A stretch of DNA of 64,000 nt from Catonia carolina (GCA_035578175.1 JAQMRL010000001.1:237289038-237353037), one strand, 5' to 3'. Counted from the first letter of the stretch, positions 11,503 through 24,504 are shown. Notes: generated by a model from the letters alone, not told the origin. Numbers and translations are program-made.

Positions 11503-11668
11503 TGTAGTTTATTTTAAGTCATCGACAGCTTGGTCATTAGCGACTACTGTCGGTTTTTGTACTGTAACGGTGGATTTTAAAGAGTTAATTTCCCAGACCC
11601 TAACCGGGAATCGAATACGGGACTTTTCGCTTCGTAGGATAGCACGCTAGTCACTACACCACAGAGGA
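11503..11668 (-). repeat. tRNA-derived SINE, head H3 + tail T2
   Basis: Minus strand: GTGGTGTAGTGACTAGCGTGC (box A region), box B-like ATTCGATTCCCGG, GGGTCTGGGAAATT, then the CGCTAATGACCAAG tail and AAATAAAC end. Same family as the copy at 9.0 kb. Confidence 0.8.
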
Positions 11669-11722
11669 AATCACATTTAAAAATTATTTACTGTTTGAAT
11701 ATTTAAAAAAAATTCATTTTTT

Positions 11723-11910
11723 GGCGGCCGCATTGGCGTAGTTAATAACGTGCTCGCCTCTCAACATGCGGTCGTGGGTTCGAATCCCACTCAGGCACGG
11801 CATATTTTCATACGTTACAAAAAAATCATTTCATTCTCCACGGTTACACCCCAACGTGGTCGCTAAAGACCGTTGCAGTTGATGCGACGTTAAATAAATA
11901 AATAAATTAA
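11723..11910 (+). repeat. tRNA-derived SINE, head H1 + tail T2
   Basis: Head H1 with GGGTTCGAATCCCACTCAGG box B, then the T2-type 3' part (CGTGGTCGCTAAAGACC, GATGCGACGTTAAATAAATA). Same head as 8.8 kb with a different tail. Confidence 0.85.
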
Positions 11911-13023
11911 TTAAATAATAATAAAATTTCATTTTATAAAATGACGTAAGCAATAATATGAATAGAAAATATTAAATTTAATAATATTAACGATATAAAT
12001 ACACAAACATGTCTTATGAACATAACTGTTTAAACATTTTGTATTAACCCGAAATGTATTAAAATGTATTTTGTCGACTGTCTAATCTTTAAGGAAGCTT
12101 ATAAAAATGACTAACATCCTGTATTAAATCACGAATATAAAATTAAATTATATAATACAACTAATAGGATAAAAGTTCTTAAAATTATATTTCAAACTTT
12201 TCAATTTAATCATAAATATAGCAACGGAAGTTATACAATATTTTATAACTTTTAATATATAATAAAATACTAAAACGCGTAATAAATTTTAGTGATGATA
12301 AAAATGAAATAAACTATATTTTATTACATTAATTTGAATAATAAACAGCTTAAATAAATTTACGGAATAAAATTATGATAAAATATTAATTTCGTCGAAG
12401 TAGCTATTTTTTTTAAAAAAAAGGAAAAACTGTTCTGATTACAGAATATAAAAAGAAAATTTAATAAAAATAAGTTATTCAAAATATATTTTTATGTAGA
12501 GTAATATGAAATGATTTAAGTTGACGTTTTACATATTATTAATAAATTATAAAATATTACATATATTAATAAATACAGGAAATGAAAAATATATTAGGTT
12601 AGTTTGAATGAAATGGGAATTAAATAGAATAGAAAAATATTTTATAAAATATATTTAATACAGTTATAATGTGACCTAATAGTACAATCTTGTCAAGAAG
12701 ATACGACGAGTGACAGTCACGCTAAGTCAATTTGCCAATGCCGTGAGTAAAGAAACGAGATACAACTAGCACTGGAGAAAGGTTAATCTATGACTTGAGG
12801 TGAAATAGGGGAATAGGTTAGGAAAGAGAACCGAGGAAAAGGTGGAATGAAAGAATAATAATTGATTAACCGATATAAGTAATAATGAGATTCCAACATT
12901 GGCCAAGAATAACGGAATTTTAACATAAATTATTTTTTGTAATTTGTTTAAGTTTAAAGAATAATATAAGTTATTATTCTAATTAATTCTGCATATTATG
13001 GATATTAAAGCTAAGTAAATTTT
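11911..13023. other. Very AT-rich, no gene
   Basis: Long A/T runs; 12750-12860 is purine-rich and less AT-rich. No repeat family or ORF of interest. Confidence 0.4.
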
Positions 13024-13847
13024 AAAAAATCTGGTGTGAAACACTCACACAACTTTCTCTTGCCGATGCAAATAATAAACAATATAATCTAACATTAGTA
13101 ATAAACAAAAACACTAACCTCAATAAACATAACCTAATTTTAATCATGAGTGAAAGACGCAAAATTAAAATCGACCAGTTTGGTTTTAAATTACAGAAAA
13201 CCATTCTTTCACGCTAAACTAGGGTCTGTAGAGTAAAAATGCTTTAAAAAAGAGTTGCAGATCTTTCAATTTCCTATAAATTTTATTATATAAACTTTTG
13301 TCGTAAAATGCACGCTAAGGCTGTAATCTTTAAAAAAATCGATTTTTTACATGTTTTCGTAAGAAAAAAACAGAAAATCGCTAATTACCACTAAACTAAG
13401 CGTTATACAAAAAAAGTGAGAAATAAAAGTTGTAGGATTGTAAATTCTTTACAACTTTTATTATATACATTTTTGCGCTAAAAAAACCGTAATATTAAAA
13501 AACAACAATTTTTCACGTAAAAACAGCCTCTCCAAGAATTTCAGCAGACATGGCGCCTACCCTATCTTGTAAAGCATAAAATATTTAGTAAAAGAGGCGA
13601 TTTTTAAAAAAATCGTAGGAGCTGTTTTTGAGAAACTCGCAAAAAAGTGAAAAATGACACAAATAAACTACTACTTCCGGTTGACCGATTTTGATAAAAA
13701 TGTTCGAGGCGCGTCCGGTAGTGGTATGTAACTTAAGTTTCAAGTTGTTTTTTGGGTTCAGGGGGTCTGAAAACTCAATTTCGTAAAAACGACATGAAAA
13801 TAATACTTTCCTTCCAATATATTCATATAGGCAAGAAAAAGTAAAAA
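13024..13847 (-). mobile_element. Helentron-like family B, copy g
   Basis: Opens with the reverse of the 3' hairpin (GTGTGAAACACTCACAC), then CTTTCTCTTGCC, and closes with GGCAAGAAAAAGT. The central CA tract and flanks are deleted (TTGTTTTTTGGGTTC junction near 13745). Confidence 0.88.
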
Positions 13848-13886
13848 TAAATTGTAAACTAATATACTAATCTACTGGTATATAAT

Positions 13887-14845
13887 AAAAATCTGGTGTG
13901 AAACACTCACACGACTTTCTCTTTCCAATGCAAATAATGAATAATATAACCTAATATTAGTAATGAAACTTTAGAAATAAACAAAAAAATTAATCTCAAT
14001 AAACATAACCTCATTCTAATCATGAGTGAATGATGCAAAATGAAAATCAACCTCAGTTTGGCTTAATAATACGGAAAAATCACTCTTCGACGCTAAATTA
14101 GACTCGTAGAGAAATGTGCTTCAAATAAAATTAGTAGATCTTTTAATTTTCTATAAATTTTATTATATACACTTTTGTCGTAAAATGCATACTAAGGCCG
14201 AAATCTTCAAAAAAATCATTTTTTTACAGATTTTCATGGAAAAAAACAGAAAATTACTAATTACCACTAAACTAAGTGTTATAGTACAAAGAAATGTTTG
14301 AAATAAAATTATAGGTTTTTAAATTCGCTACAACTTTTTTTTATATACATTGTCAGCTAAATTGCATATTAAGGCCGCAATCTTTAAAAAAACATTTTTT
14401 TCTACTGAGCACAGCCTCCCCAAGAATTTCAGTTGACATGGCGCCCACTCTCCTATCTTGTAGAGAATAAAAAATATAGTAAATGAGACGTTTTAAAAAA
14501 AAAATCGAAGGAGCCGTTTTTGAGAAAATCGCAAAACGTGAAAAATGACACGAATAAACTACTACTTCCATTTGACCGATTTTGATGAAAATGTTCGTCG
14601 GGTCCTCTAGTGGTACCTAACTTAAGTTTGAAGTTTCAACTTCGTACGATATTCCGTTCTTGAGATATTTTGCACGTACGCACGCGCGCACATACACACA
14701 CCAATCCTAAAAACATTTTTTTGGGTTCAGGGGGTCTGAAAAAGTGTAGATCCGGTGAAAACTTGATTTCGAAAAATCTACATGAAAACAATAGTAGGCC
14801 TACTTTCCTTCCTATATATTCATATAGGCAAGAGAACGTAAAAAT
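13887..14845 (-). mobile_element. Helentron-like family B, copy h
   Basis: Near full length, same orientation as the preceding copy and only about 40 bp away. CA tract present but interrupted (CACGCGCGCACATACACACA). Carries a GTAGGCCTA insertion near 14794 that other copies lack. Confidence 0.9.
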
Positions 14846-15002
14846 GAATGTTTGTTTGTCCCTTAAGCATTCCTGAACTGTTCAACCGATTTCAACCAAA
14901 TTTTATCTATAGATTACTCAATTTATGGAACAGGATTCAAGCTTTTGAAAACCTCGATGTGATCGGTAGAAAGAAAGTTAGGGAGGCTTAAATGTTGTTT
15001 TT

Positions 15003-15735
15003 GCCCACCGGGTTGGTCTGGAGGTAAAGTCGTCGCCTCGAGTCAGCTGTTTAACAGCTTTCGACTAAGATTTTCGGAGACGAAGGTTCCTGGTTCAAAT
15101 CCTAGTAAAGCTACTTTTGTAGGGATTTGAATACCAGACAGTGGTTACTGATGTACTTTGAAGGTCGGGGTTCAATTAACCACACTCCCTTAGGAATGGT
15201 CGGCCTGATTCTGTACAAGACTTCACCTCATTTACCCGTCCTACAAATTATCCTCATCTTATTGGGTTGCTTATTTTTCTGAATTGAATAGACTGCAACG
15301 TACACACATTGTTGTTTAGGTCATCAGCCGAAAGGCTGGTTTGAACCTGTAGAGGTTTTACTAAGTAAAACGAGGAGTGAGGTGGTTTACCTTGCCTTCC
15401 TCACTGAATGGAAAAATACACTTATCAGCACGCCGGGCCCTCTGAAAAGCACATATTTTCCGCTCTGTAAATGACACCTTCACTTCATTCACCACAGGGT
15501 CTGGCTGTATAATGAAATTCATTACTTTCAGAGGAGATAACTCTGATTAGTGTCTTTTACACCTCTACCTCTTCTGTTCTTAAATGATTCAGTCATTTAA
15601 TTGGCTGAACATGTGAAAAGAAACAGAACTATTTACTTTAGCCCTGCAACGAACAGATTGAGTGTAAATAATTTGACACTCCACCTGTCTGTTATGGGCA
15701 GAGTACACACATTAGGAATAAAAAAAAAATTAAAA
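15003..15735 (+). repeat. SINE family E, copy E3, split by an A element
   Basis: Clearest E copy: CCGGGTTGGTCTGGAGGTAA head, box B GGTTCAAATCC at about 15092, body with GGGGTTCAATTAACC, tail CGTACACACATT. Retroposon A2 interrupts it at 15311; the tail resumes ATTAGGAATAAAAAAA after 15713. Confidence 0.85.
15311..15702 (-). repeat. Retroposon family A, copy A2
   Basis: Full-length copy with duplicated target GTACACACATT (15300 and 15703), which is part of the host SINE E3. Its 3' GTTGTTTAGG end lies at the low coordinate. Confidence 0.92.
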
Positions 15736-16231
15736 AAATGTACGAATTCCAAATTAATTCACGACTAAATAATACAGAATCTAATTACAATAGACTGTAT
15801 GAAATAGGTGTAGTACAAGATTTATGGCTCAACGTAGTTTTATGATTCTGTTACCATAACAATACTGTATCATATATCCTATGCGTATACAGGATGGAGA
15901 GAGATAGATCGGCCTGTATTATGGATAGACCAATTACGAATAAGACAACGCTTGAATCAACCGATACAATGAAAGCCTATCATCATAATCATGAGTATAC
16001 AATACTTGATTGGTCAATTCAAATCGTATGATCTCTACTTCCCATTAATTACTATTCAAAAGCGTAACGTAAGATTAATAATGCACTAAACAACCAAATA
16101 AATCGATTTGACAAGCTTGATATCTAACACCTTTCCTAACTGTATTTAGTAATATTTACTTTATGTTATTGCCAAGCACACACATATTGAAGGATAAATA
16201 TCTGAAATCAATCTAAGAAAACAAAATCCAC
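15736..16231. other. No feature recognised
   Basis: Unique-looking AT-rich sequence without ORFs or known repeats. Confidence 0.4.
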
Positions 16232-16345
16232 CAGATTGGTCTTCTGGTAGCCATCGTCGCGATTTTATACAGATTTGAATACAAAATTATAGTTTTAGGT
16301 GTATTTTTATGGTTGGGGTTCAATTAAGCTAACTGAATTGTCCAA
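16232..16345 (+). repeat. Degenerate SINE family E fragment
   Basis: GATTGGTCTTCTGGTAGCC and GTCGTCGC-like head words, CAGATTTGAATAC, then GGTTGGGGTTCAATTAA, in the order seen in E3 but with deletions. Confidence 0.5.
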
Positions 16346-16357
16346 TTAAACTAATTG

Positions 16358-16957
16358 ACGCTAAACTAAGCGTAGAAAAACACGCTTGGAATAAAAGTTG
16401 TAAGTTTTATATTCCCTACAAATTCGTTTCCTATAAATTTCGTAAATTTCCTACAAATTTATAAAAATAATTTTTTTAATTTTCTATAAATACCTATAAA
16501 CGGTTTTGCTGTAAAATGCCCCAAATCTTAAAAAAAGAAAATACCACGAAAGCTTACGAATTTCTGCAAACATACCACTAACTCTTTCTTTTAGAGCACA
16601 AAAATATTGTAAATTAAGTTAATATATACAGCAAATCAAAAAAATTCGTAAGAGCCGTTTTTGAGAAAATCGGAAAAAATGAAAAATTGCACAAACAACC
16701 TACTATTTCTTGTTGACCGACTTCGATAAAATGTTCGTGTCAGGTCTGCTAGTGGTATCTAACTTAAATTTCACGTTTCAAACTTCGTACGATACCCTTC
16801 TTAAGATATTTTGTTTAGCACCAATCGCTAAAAATGGTTTTTTCGGAGGGCTTAAAAACATGTAGGCTATTTTTCAGTGAAAACTCGATTTCGAGAAATC
16901 GAAATGAAAACAATACTTTTCTTCTTTATTAATTCATATAAGGCAAAAGAAAGTAAA
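16358..16957 (-). mobile_element. Helentron-like family B, copy m (partial)
   Basis: Lacks the hairpin half. Begins at the GCTAAACTAAGCG block and runs to AAGGCAAAAGAAAGTAAAA at the 5' end. CA tract absent. Confidence 0.75.
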
Positions 16958-17747
16958 ATTATGTAATAATTAAAAAGTTAAATTTTTTAATTAGTAAGTA
17001 AAATATTTTCCAAACTTCTGTTACAGCAACATATAGTAATTAATAGTGTTGAGGTTTAAGGTGAATTTGATTCATTTAAGCAATAAACCAATACGATATC
17101 AAAATTCAAACAGTGCTGTGTATTTTGGCGTAAGTAGGTATTTAATTGAATACAGATTAAGGTGTTTCCTAATTGGTTCAACCAGACGTAAACAATAAAT
17201 AGATTTGTACAAAGTTAATTGACATCGACAGGTAATTCCTAATGGAGATGCCATTTTGAACAACAAAACTTAAGAATTTAAGTTATTACTCCATCTGTCT
17301 TACTCCTCTGATATAGTTTTCTTTTTCCACCACCGTTATCCTGTAAATTAAAAGCCAAATAATTTTTGTGCAATTTAAGCCGTTTTTCATAGGGTAAACT
17401 AAAATTTTAAATTTCTTTTTTTTATTTAATTTTTATGACATACTGTACATTTAGCTGCAAAATTTCTGTATACGAGTAACGATATTTAAATGGCGGTTGG
17501 GAATTTTACTTTAAAGAGAAGAGGTGCCCAATGGTAGGCCTACATTCTCCGTTATTCAGAACAAGAGGTTTCTATTCCATTTTCGCTACATTCGTCACAC
17601 AGTTGGGAAGTTCCTTGTAGTTAGATCACGGGCTAATTGGTCTGGATGGTCATCTAGTTGTTCGTGAAATTTACTATATAAGGACGTTGTTAAGTTTTTG
17701 TACTGTCGGAATTTTGAAATCGTCGTGGAGGGTTTTATTACTTATAT
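16958..17747. other. No gene seen
   Basis: No recognised repeat or exon. Contains one TAGGCCTA word at 17535. Confidence 0.4.
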
Positions 17748-18707
17748 AAAAATCTGGTGTGAAACACTCACACAACTTTCTCTTGCCAATGCAAATGATT
17801 AACAATATAACCTAACATTAGTAATAAAACATAAGAAATAAACAAAAAACTAACCTCTAAAAACATAACCTTATTTTAATCATGAGTGAAAGACGGAAAA
17901 TGAAAATCGACCTGTTTGGCTTCAAAATACGGAAAATCACTCTTTTACGCTAAACTAGGCTCTGTAGAGAAAAACGCTTTCAATAAAAGTTGTAGATCTT
18001 TTAATTTCGTATAAATTTGATTAAATACACTTTTGTCGTAAAATGCATACCAAGGCCGAAATCTTAAAAAAATCAATTTTTCACACGTTTTCGTGAGAAA
18101 AAAAACAGAAAATCGCTAATTACCGCTAAACTAAGCGTTTTACAAAAAAATGTTTGAAATAAAAGTTGTAGAATCATTCTCTACAACTTTTGTTATATAA
18201 CGTTTTGCGCTAAAATGCATATTAAAGCCGAAATCTTAAAAAGAAAATGTCTTTACATAAAAACAGCCTTACCCAGAATTTCAGCAAACACGGCGCCTAC
18301 CCTATCTTGTAGAGAATAAAAAGTTTAGTAAATGAGGCGATTTTTAAAATAATCGTAGGACCAGTTTTTGAGAAAATCGCGAAAAAGTGAAAAATTACAC
18401 GAATAAACTGCTACTTCCGGTTGACCGATTTTGATGAAAATGTTCGTGCCGGGTCCGGTAGTGGTATGTAACTTAAGTTTCAAGTTTCAAGTTTGTACGA
18501 TGTTCCGTTATTGAGATATTTTGTATACACACACACACAAACACACACACACACACACACACACACAGACCAATCGCTAAAAACATGTTTTTTGGGTTCA
18601 GGGGGTGTGAAAACGTATAGATCCGGTAAAAACTCGATTTCGAAAAATCGACATGAAAACAATACTTTCCTTCCTATATATTCATATAGGCAAGAGAAAG
18701 TAAAAAT
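17748..18707 (-). mobile_element. Helentron-like family B, copy i
   Basis: Full-length: hairpin plus CTTTCTCTTGCC at the low end, GGCAAGAGAAAGTAAAAA at the high end, (AC)n tract at 18526-18567. Good reference copy for the family. Confidence 0.93.
18526..18567. repeat. (AC)n microsatellite inside element B
   Basis: About 20 AC units with one AA interruption, at the position where every full B copy carries its CA/TG tract. Confidence 0.9.
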
Positions 18708-21700
18708 AAGCGCCAGAAGCAAGTCGTAAATTTCTTGAACGGTTAAAATAAATAGATCTTTGTGAACGTGATTGCTTCATGTAACATGATACAACACATA
18801 GGATTTCTTTTGATTTTGAAGGAATTTTCTCGGAAAACGCTGAATAATTTGTATAGCCTACACAACATCTGAACTAATTGAGACCGAAACATGTTTGGAT
18901 TATATCCGAAAAATGTACATAATAACAAGGAAATTTATACAGAAAATACCCAATTAATTTGTAATATTACACAAGTATTACTGGAATGATGTTAGGCAAT
19001 TGTATATAATTAAGCACTGAAGTTCGCAGAACAGTATAACAACACTACGCATACAAACGTTTATGAAGCTCTGACAAAATATTATGTGATCATTAAGGTT
19101 TTTGGCATTACGACAGAAAAAAAATATATTAATTCTACACCAGGCAGTATTGAAAATTAATAATTTCTAGTAACTACTAATGAACTAGAAAAAAATGTTT
19201 TACAAGTAAGTGATTTATATTGTAAGTACAGTATATAATTTTTATGTTCAGAAGCGTATTAAAATATTTTTTCATAGTCAAAAAATAGAAATCTGTTCGG
19301 ATTATCCGAAATTTTGGATTAACGAGGTTGTTTATTTGAGTTACTGTATGCAATCAAAAATTGGACAGTAGATTGATAATTTTCATTAACCCATACACAT
19401 TAAATGTTTGTTGGAAAGAAATAATTTTGATTTCGGTCCGACAGTGTGTTTTCTAATTTCAAACGTTTGTAAAGGTGTAATCAGATATTTACCAATGTGT
19501 GTTGTTTACACGAATTGAATCCGGTACAAAACATAGTGTTATAATAAATCGTTAAAATTAAATGCAATTAGAAACAAACCACGTTCTACAACAATATATT
19601 GTAATCAGTACAGAGATATAATAAAACGAAGGGAAAGTGAAGACCTAAAATTATAATAACTTAAAATGTAGCATTAAACAGTAAAACGTTAGAATGTAGA
19701 GATAGAGGGAGTAATGGTTAAGGGTTAAGTTAAATGAGAGAATAAGGGGGTTGGTAAAGGGGTGGTAGTTGGAGGGTGGGGAGAAAATAGAAGTGAAGCA
19801 TTTGCGCTAATTGGTTGTACAGCAAATTGGAGTAAAGTGATGAAGAGGTAAGGTTAAGTTACGTCATGGATGAGGTCAGGGGGTTGGGGTAACCGTTGTG
19901 ATACGATGATTGCAATCAGTCAAGCAGACACGAAGGAATTAAAGAGAATGAGACAGTGTTTGAATGAGAGAGTGAGTGAAAGAGAGGGAGGGGAATGATA
20001 GAGGGATGACTGATGAGAGATGTTATATTCCTCATAGCTACTATAGTTACACCGGTATTGAAATTAATGTCTATACAACAAGCGCATGCTACTGTACCCA
20101 TTCGAACGAAACCTTCAGGTGTAAATACGGATGAATTGAATTAAAATCGACTCAGATGATGAAAGTAGACGTTAAGCGAAATGAGGAACGTAATTTAAAG
20201 AACATTTACCCTGTATCATAACCACAATTATAACCCAACAGATAAAATTCATCCTCAGATCCCTCCAGAATTCACAACCAAACCAAAGATACCCGACACA
20301 AATAGAAAACAAGAGCAACATAAACTGAAGAATTTGCATTCATTATCGTAACGTAGAATTAATGTTAACGTATCGTAAGGTCTTCCATACCTTTTACCGT
20401 ATCATATCGTTCCAAGAGCTCTGAGCCAATTTCCACTAATGGTTATAAACGTTTCCCTATCTACAGACTGCACGCGAGAACCTCTTTAACCCCTCTACAG
20501 CAATTCGTCATCGATGAAAAGAAAAAAAAACATTTTAATAGTACCATTACTGCCTAACATAACTTCTGAATACAACACACAAACACACACAAATATACAT
20601 TAAGTAAATATACCTCATCCTGAATACAACAAATTGATTAAACCGATTTGAAATAATTTATTTATGAATATCTTCTCTGACAGTAATCTAATAATCATCA
20701 TTATTATTTTATTGCTATTATTCCACAATCGTACCAATATAATTTATTAAAGTAATCTATTTTATAGAATTATATACGGTACAAACTTGGGAGTATTAGC
20801 AGTTAATACCGGGTGTCTATAAAATCTAGAAACAGCTAAATTTTAGAAAGTCAAATATGACTAAAGCTAGGATTACCAGCAGAGTTTGCAACACAATGAT
20901 TGCAATTTTTGGTTGAAACTCGAGTTTCACATTTTTTTATAAAACCAAAAAGTTGCAAAATATTTTTGAGTTTTTCAATCAATTAAAAAGTTTCAAATTT
21001 TCAAATTAAAAAGTGTTCCAAAAGACAACATGCTGTAGCCACCACCACCTCAACCACGAGCTGTCCTCAACGCTAGTTAGCTTGCCCCGGTAGAAAAACA
21101 AACAAAATGCTCTTTTCAGAGTCCTTATTTTATAAGGTTTCTAAAAGCCACTTGTGATGTTGCCATTCAGGAATATTAAATTAAATGATTTTTTAAAATA
21201 TAAATTACATCGTGATAAATCATGGTTAACTCTTACAACAGGAAAATTATTTAGATTGTTCAAACTACGTGTTTACATCTTACTTTTCTGGTTTTCCCAA
21301 TAAATTAAAATCAATAAAAATGTGTATTTATAAAAACTAACAAAAAATCAGGTAAATATTAAATACTAAAAATATTCGTATACTTAGTGCACAAACGGAA
21401 CCCAAGTATTAAAAAGATCCTATTTTAATCTTCAGACTTTATTTTGAATTCTTTGTTCCTTAATTAATGAGCATATTAAAGAAAAACCAATTAAAAATAA
21501 TAAATAAGACCTAACTCTTTACTAAAAAGTCTACATTTCATACAAGATTGAACCATCTACTGGTCACCAACTAGAAGCTCAACATAAATAATACCCGATT
21601 ATAAAATATAAGATCGAATTTTAAATAACGAGATACATAAGCACTAAAGCCTGAATAGATTCAATATTTAAGCTCAATTGAACTCAGTTCAATATAGGCT

Positions 21701-22417
21701 TAATTTGAGATAGGGGTAGGAATACGCATGTACAGCTTGAATAGCCTAACGCCTCAAGGGAGATACAACCCTTAAGCTTCCTGATTAAGAACAAAGCCCC
21801 AGACGACAGCTTCCTACCAAATAATGTGACGTTGCTCTGAAAATTCAGTCTAAATTTCATCCAACAGGAAGTTTTGTTAAGTAAGCCGTAGTATAATTTG
21901 TAAACAATAACAAATTAATTAAAATATCCATTTAAATTTTATAAGCACGTTGAATGAACGTTCCCCAACTCTATATTTTTTTTAGTCACAAGAATAATGA
22001 CTGATGTAAATAAAAATGAGGATGATCACCTTTTTCTAAACTAAACTATCAGACAATCCTTACGATGGAGTGAAACAAACTAAGACTTGTCTTGTTTATA
22101 AGGAAAGACTTACTTCGATAAGAAATTGAAATTTCTATAAGGAATTACTTGAAATGAAGTAAATAAAGCTAAGACTTTGCTAATGGCACATAAGGGATCT
22201 CTTATAAATTATTAAGGCAGGTTTTAGTTCGCTTAGCTCATTTTCTTATTCAACAATTCGCTTCAAAATAGCTATGTGTATGTACGAGAAAAAACATTAC
22301 AGAAAACGTAAGGTTATTAAAGACGATCACTTCAAAGAACTTTCCTTCACTTCAAAGAACTTTCAAAGAACAAATCCGAAAGGAATCTGTTGAATTCTAA
22401 AGTAAAACGTTTCTCCC
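18708..22417. other. Longest stretch without recognised repeats
   Basis: No gene recognised. 19680-20010 is strongly purine-rich on the plus strand and includes G-runs at 19745-19785. 20030-20110 is more GC-balanced. An ORF here on the minus strand (19916-20101) has no domain. 20815-21010 starts GGGTGTCTATAAAATC, possibly a transposon end. Could contain intronic regulatory DNA. Confidence 0.35.
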
Positions 22418-22469
22418 AGAAGAAGAAGAAGAAGAAGAAGAAGAAGAAGAAGAAGAAGAAGAAGAAGAA
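22418..22469 (+). repeat. (GAA)n microsatellite
   Basis: About 17 uninterrupted AGA/GAA units, just upstream of the Harbinger fossil. Confidence 0.95.
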
Positions 22470-22520
22470 TAAACGAGAGGTGGTGATCTCCCGAAATTTA
22501 TAAAAATAGAAATATTTTTA

Positions 22521-22851
22521 AGGTACGTTAGTGATCATGGTTTCCAGAGAGGTGTCGCAGAAGATGTCGGCATTCACCGAACGAGTGTATGTAATAAAAC
22601 AGTTGGGTTCTTTCTTCACAAAATAGCTGGAAAAACATCTGATTGAATAAATTTTCCGGGAAACGCCATATAGATGGAAGCAGTTAAGGAAAAATGGAAC
22701 ACCCGTTTCAAAATTCCAACTGTAATGAGGGCAATCTATTGTACGCAAATTGAAATTCAAAAGCCCAAGAATTATGGAGATTGCTACGTAAATAGAAAGG
22801 GATATGCTTCCATCAATGTTCAAGCTATACTTGTAACGAAATCCTCGTAAG
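22521..22851 (+). pseudogene. Fossil PIF/Harbinger (HARBI1-type) transposase
   Basis: Plus-strand frame of about 110 codons with stops after GKTSD and in the NAI segment. Visible blocks are FQRGVAEDVGIHRTSVCNKT (helix-turn-helix region), KEKWNTRFKIPTVM, AIYCTQIEIQKP and YVNRKGYASINVQAI, in HARBI1 order. The first catalytic Asp, normally in the G-A-I-D-C-T context, is Tyr here (AIYCTQ). That loss and the two stops mean no activity. The N-terminus and the remaining DDE residues are missing. A 124-codon ORF on the opposite strand is only its shadow. Confidence 0.85.
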
Positions 22852-23664
22852 AAAATTCTAATGCCAGTAGGCCTAAGACAATTCTTACGCAATTGAAATT
22901 TTCAAGTTTGTCAGTTAAGGAATGTCTTATAAGAATTAGGTTATTCACTAGAAAATAAGGAAATGCTGATTCTAGTAATGTAACCTGATTAAGAATTGTC
23001 TTAATTATGAACTTTATTAACATCATCCAATAACAAAGTATAGGCCTAATCCTAAAAAATACTTCAGTGAAACAATGTGATGTTATTTTTATACTAGAAA
23101 AAAAACGACACTACAAGAAAATTACAAACGTTTACGGAAAACAAACATTGAATGAGAGTTGTAACATGAGATTCAGATTACCTCATAAACTTTGTTGCCG
23201 AGCCTACTAAGCTATCTATCTTAACAATGAATGAGTGTTTAGTAACCCGGGGCGTAACTTTAAGACTTGTTTTATAGACCTACAAAACATTTACTCTTTG
23301 ATTACGGCATAAAACAGTTACTTGCAATAGAATCAGCCATATACTGTTATATTTCACACAAGTAGTTACGTTTAAATATATAGTTTTATTTATTATTTTC
23401 CTATTGTATTTTAAAATAACTTAAATATAAATAAATACTAAAGGATAAATCAATCGAAAATAATAAAATAGGCGTAGTGGGTACATTCCCCGCCCACTTC
23501 TCCTATTGGTCAATTATTCATAGCTTTTGTAAAACAGTAAAACGGTTGCGTATAATTCACGATATAGTTACAGTATAGCAAGAACATAAAGAAGCTATTT
23601 TAAAAATGTAGTTTTAATACATGCAACTATATAATATTGGACTGAAGACCAATGAGGAGAAAAC
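22852..23664. other. No gene seen
   Basis: Flank of the Harbinger fossil; no terminal inverted repeat found for it. Two TAGGCCTA words at 22868 and 23041. Confidence 0.35.
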
Positions 23665-24445
23665 AAAAATTCTGGTGTGAAACACTCACACAAATTTCTC
23701 TTGCCAATGCAAATAATTAATAATAAACCTAACATTATTAATAAAATATTAGAAATAAACAAAAACTAACCTCAAAAACATAACCTTATTTTAATCATGA
23801 GTGAATGACGCAAAATGAAAATCGAACTCAATTTGGCTTAAAAAGAAAACGGAAAATCACACTTTCACGCTAAACTAGGCTCTGTAGAGAAAAATTCTCT
23901 AAATAAAAGTTGTAGATCTCTTAATTTTCTATAAATTTTATTATATACACTTTTGTCGTAAAGTGCATACTAAGGCCGAAATCTTAACAAAATCAATTTT
24001 TCACACGTTTTCGTGAGAAAAAACCGAAAATTGCTAATTACCGCTAAACTAAGCGTTATACAAAAAAATGCTTGAAATAAAAGTTGTAGGTTTTTAAATT
24101 TTCTACAACTTTTATTATATACATTTTTGCTCTAAAATTAATATTAAAGCCGTAATCTTAAAAAAAAACACTTTTTTTACGTAAAACACCCTCACCAAGA
24201 ATTTCAGCAAACATGGCGCCTACCCTATCTTTTAGAGAATAAAAAATTGAGTAAATAAGGCGATTTTAAAAAAAATCGTAGGACCAGTTTTTGAGAAAAT
24301 CGCAACAAAGTGAAAAATTATACGAATTAACTACTACTTCCGGTTGACCGATTTTGATAAAAATGTTTGTGTCGGGTTCGGTAGTGGTATGTAACTTAAG
24401 TTTCAAGTTTCAAGTTCGTACGATGTTCCGTTCTTGAGATATTTT

Positions 24446-24504
<59 letters not shown>

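Noticed and set aside
19741..19790. G-quadruplex in the purine-rich tract
   Set aside because: Four G-runs exist but two of the loops are longer than in a canonical quadruplex; not enough to call.
22518..22892. 124-codon minus-strand ORF
   Set aside because: It is antisense to the Harbinger transposase fossil, whose plus-strand frame has the recognisable motifs.
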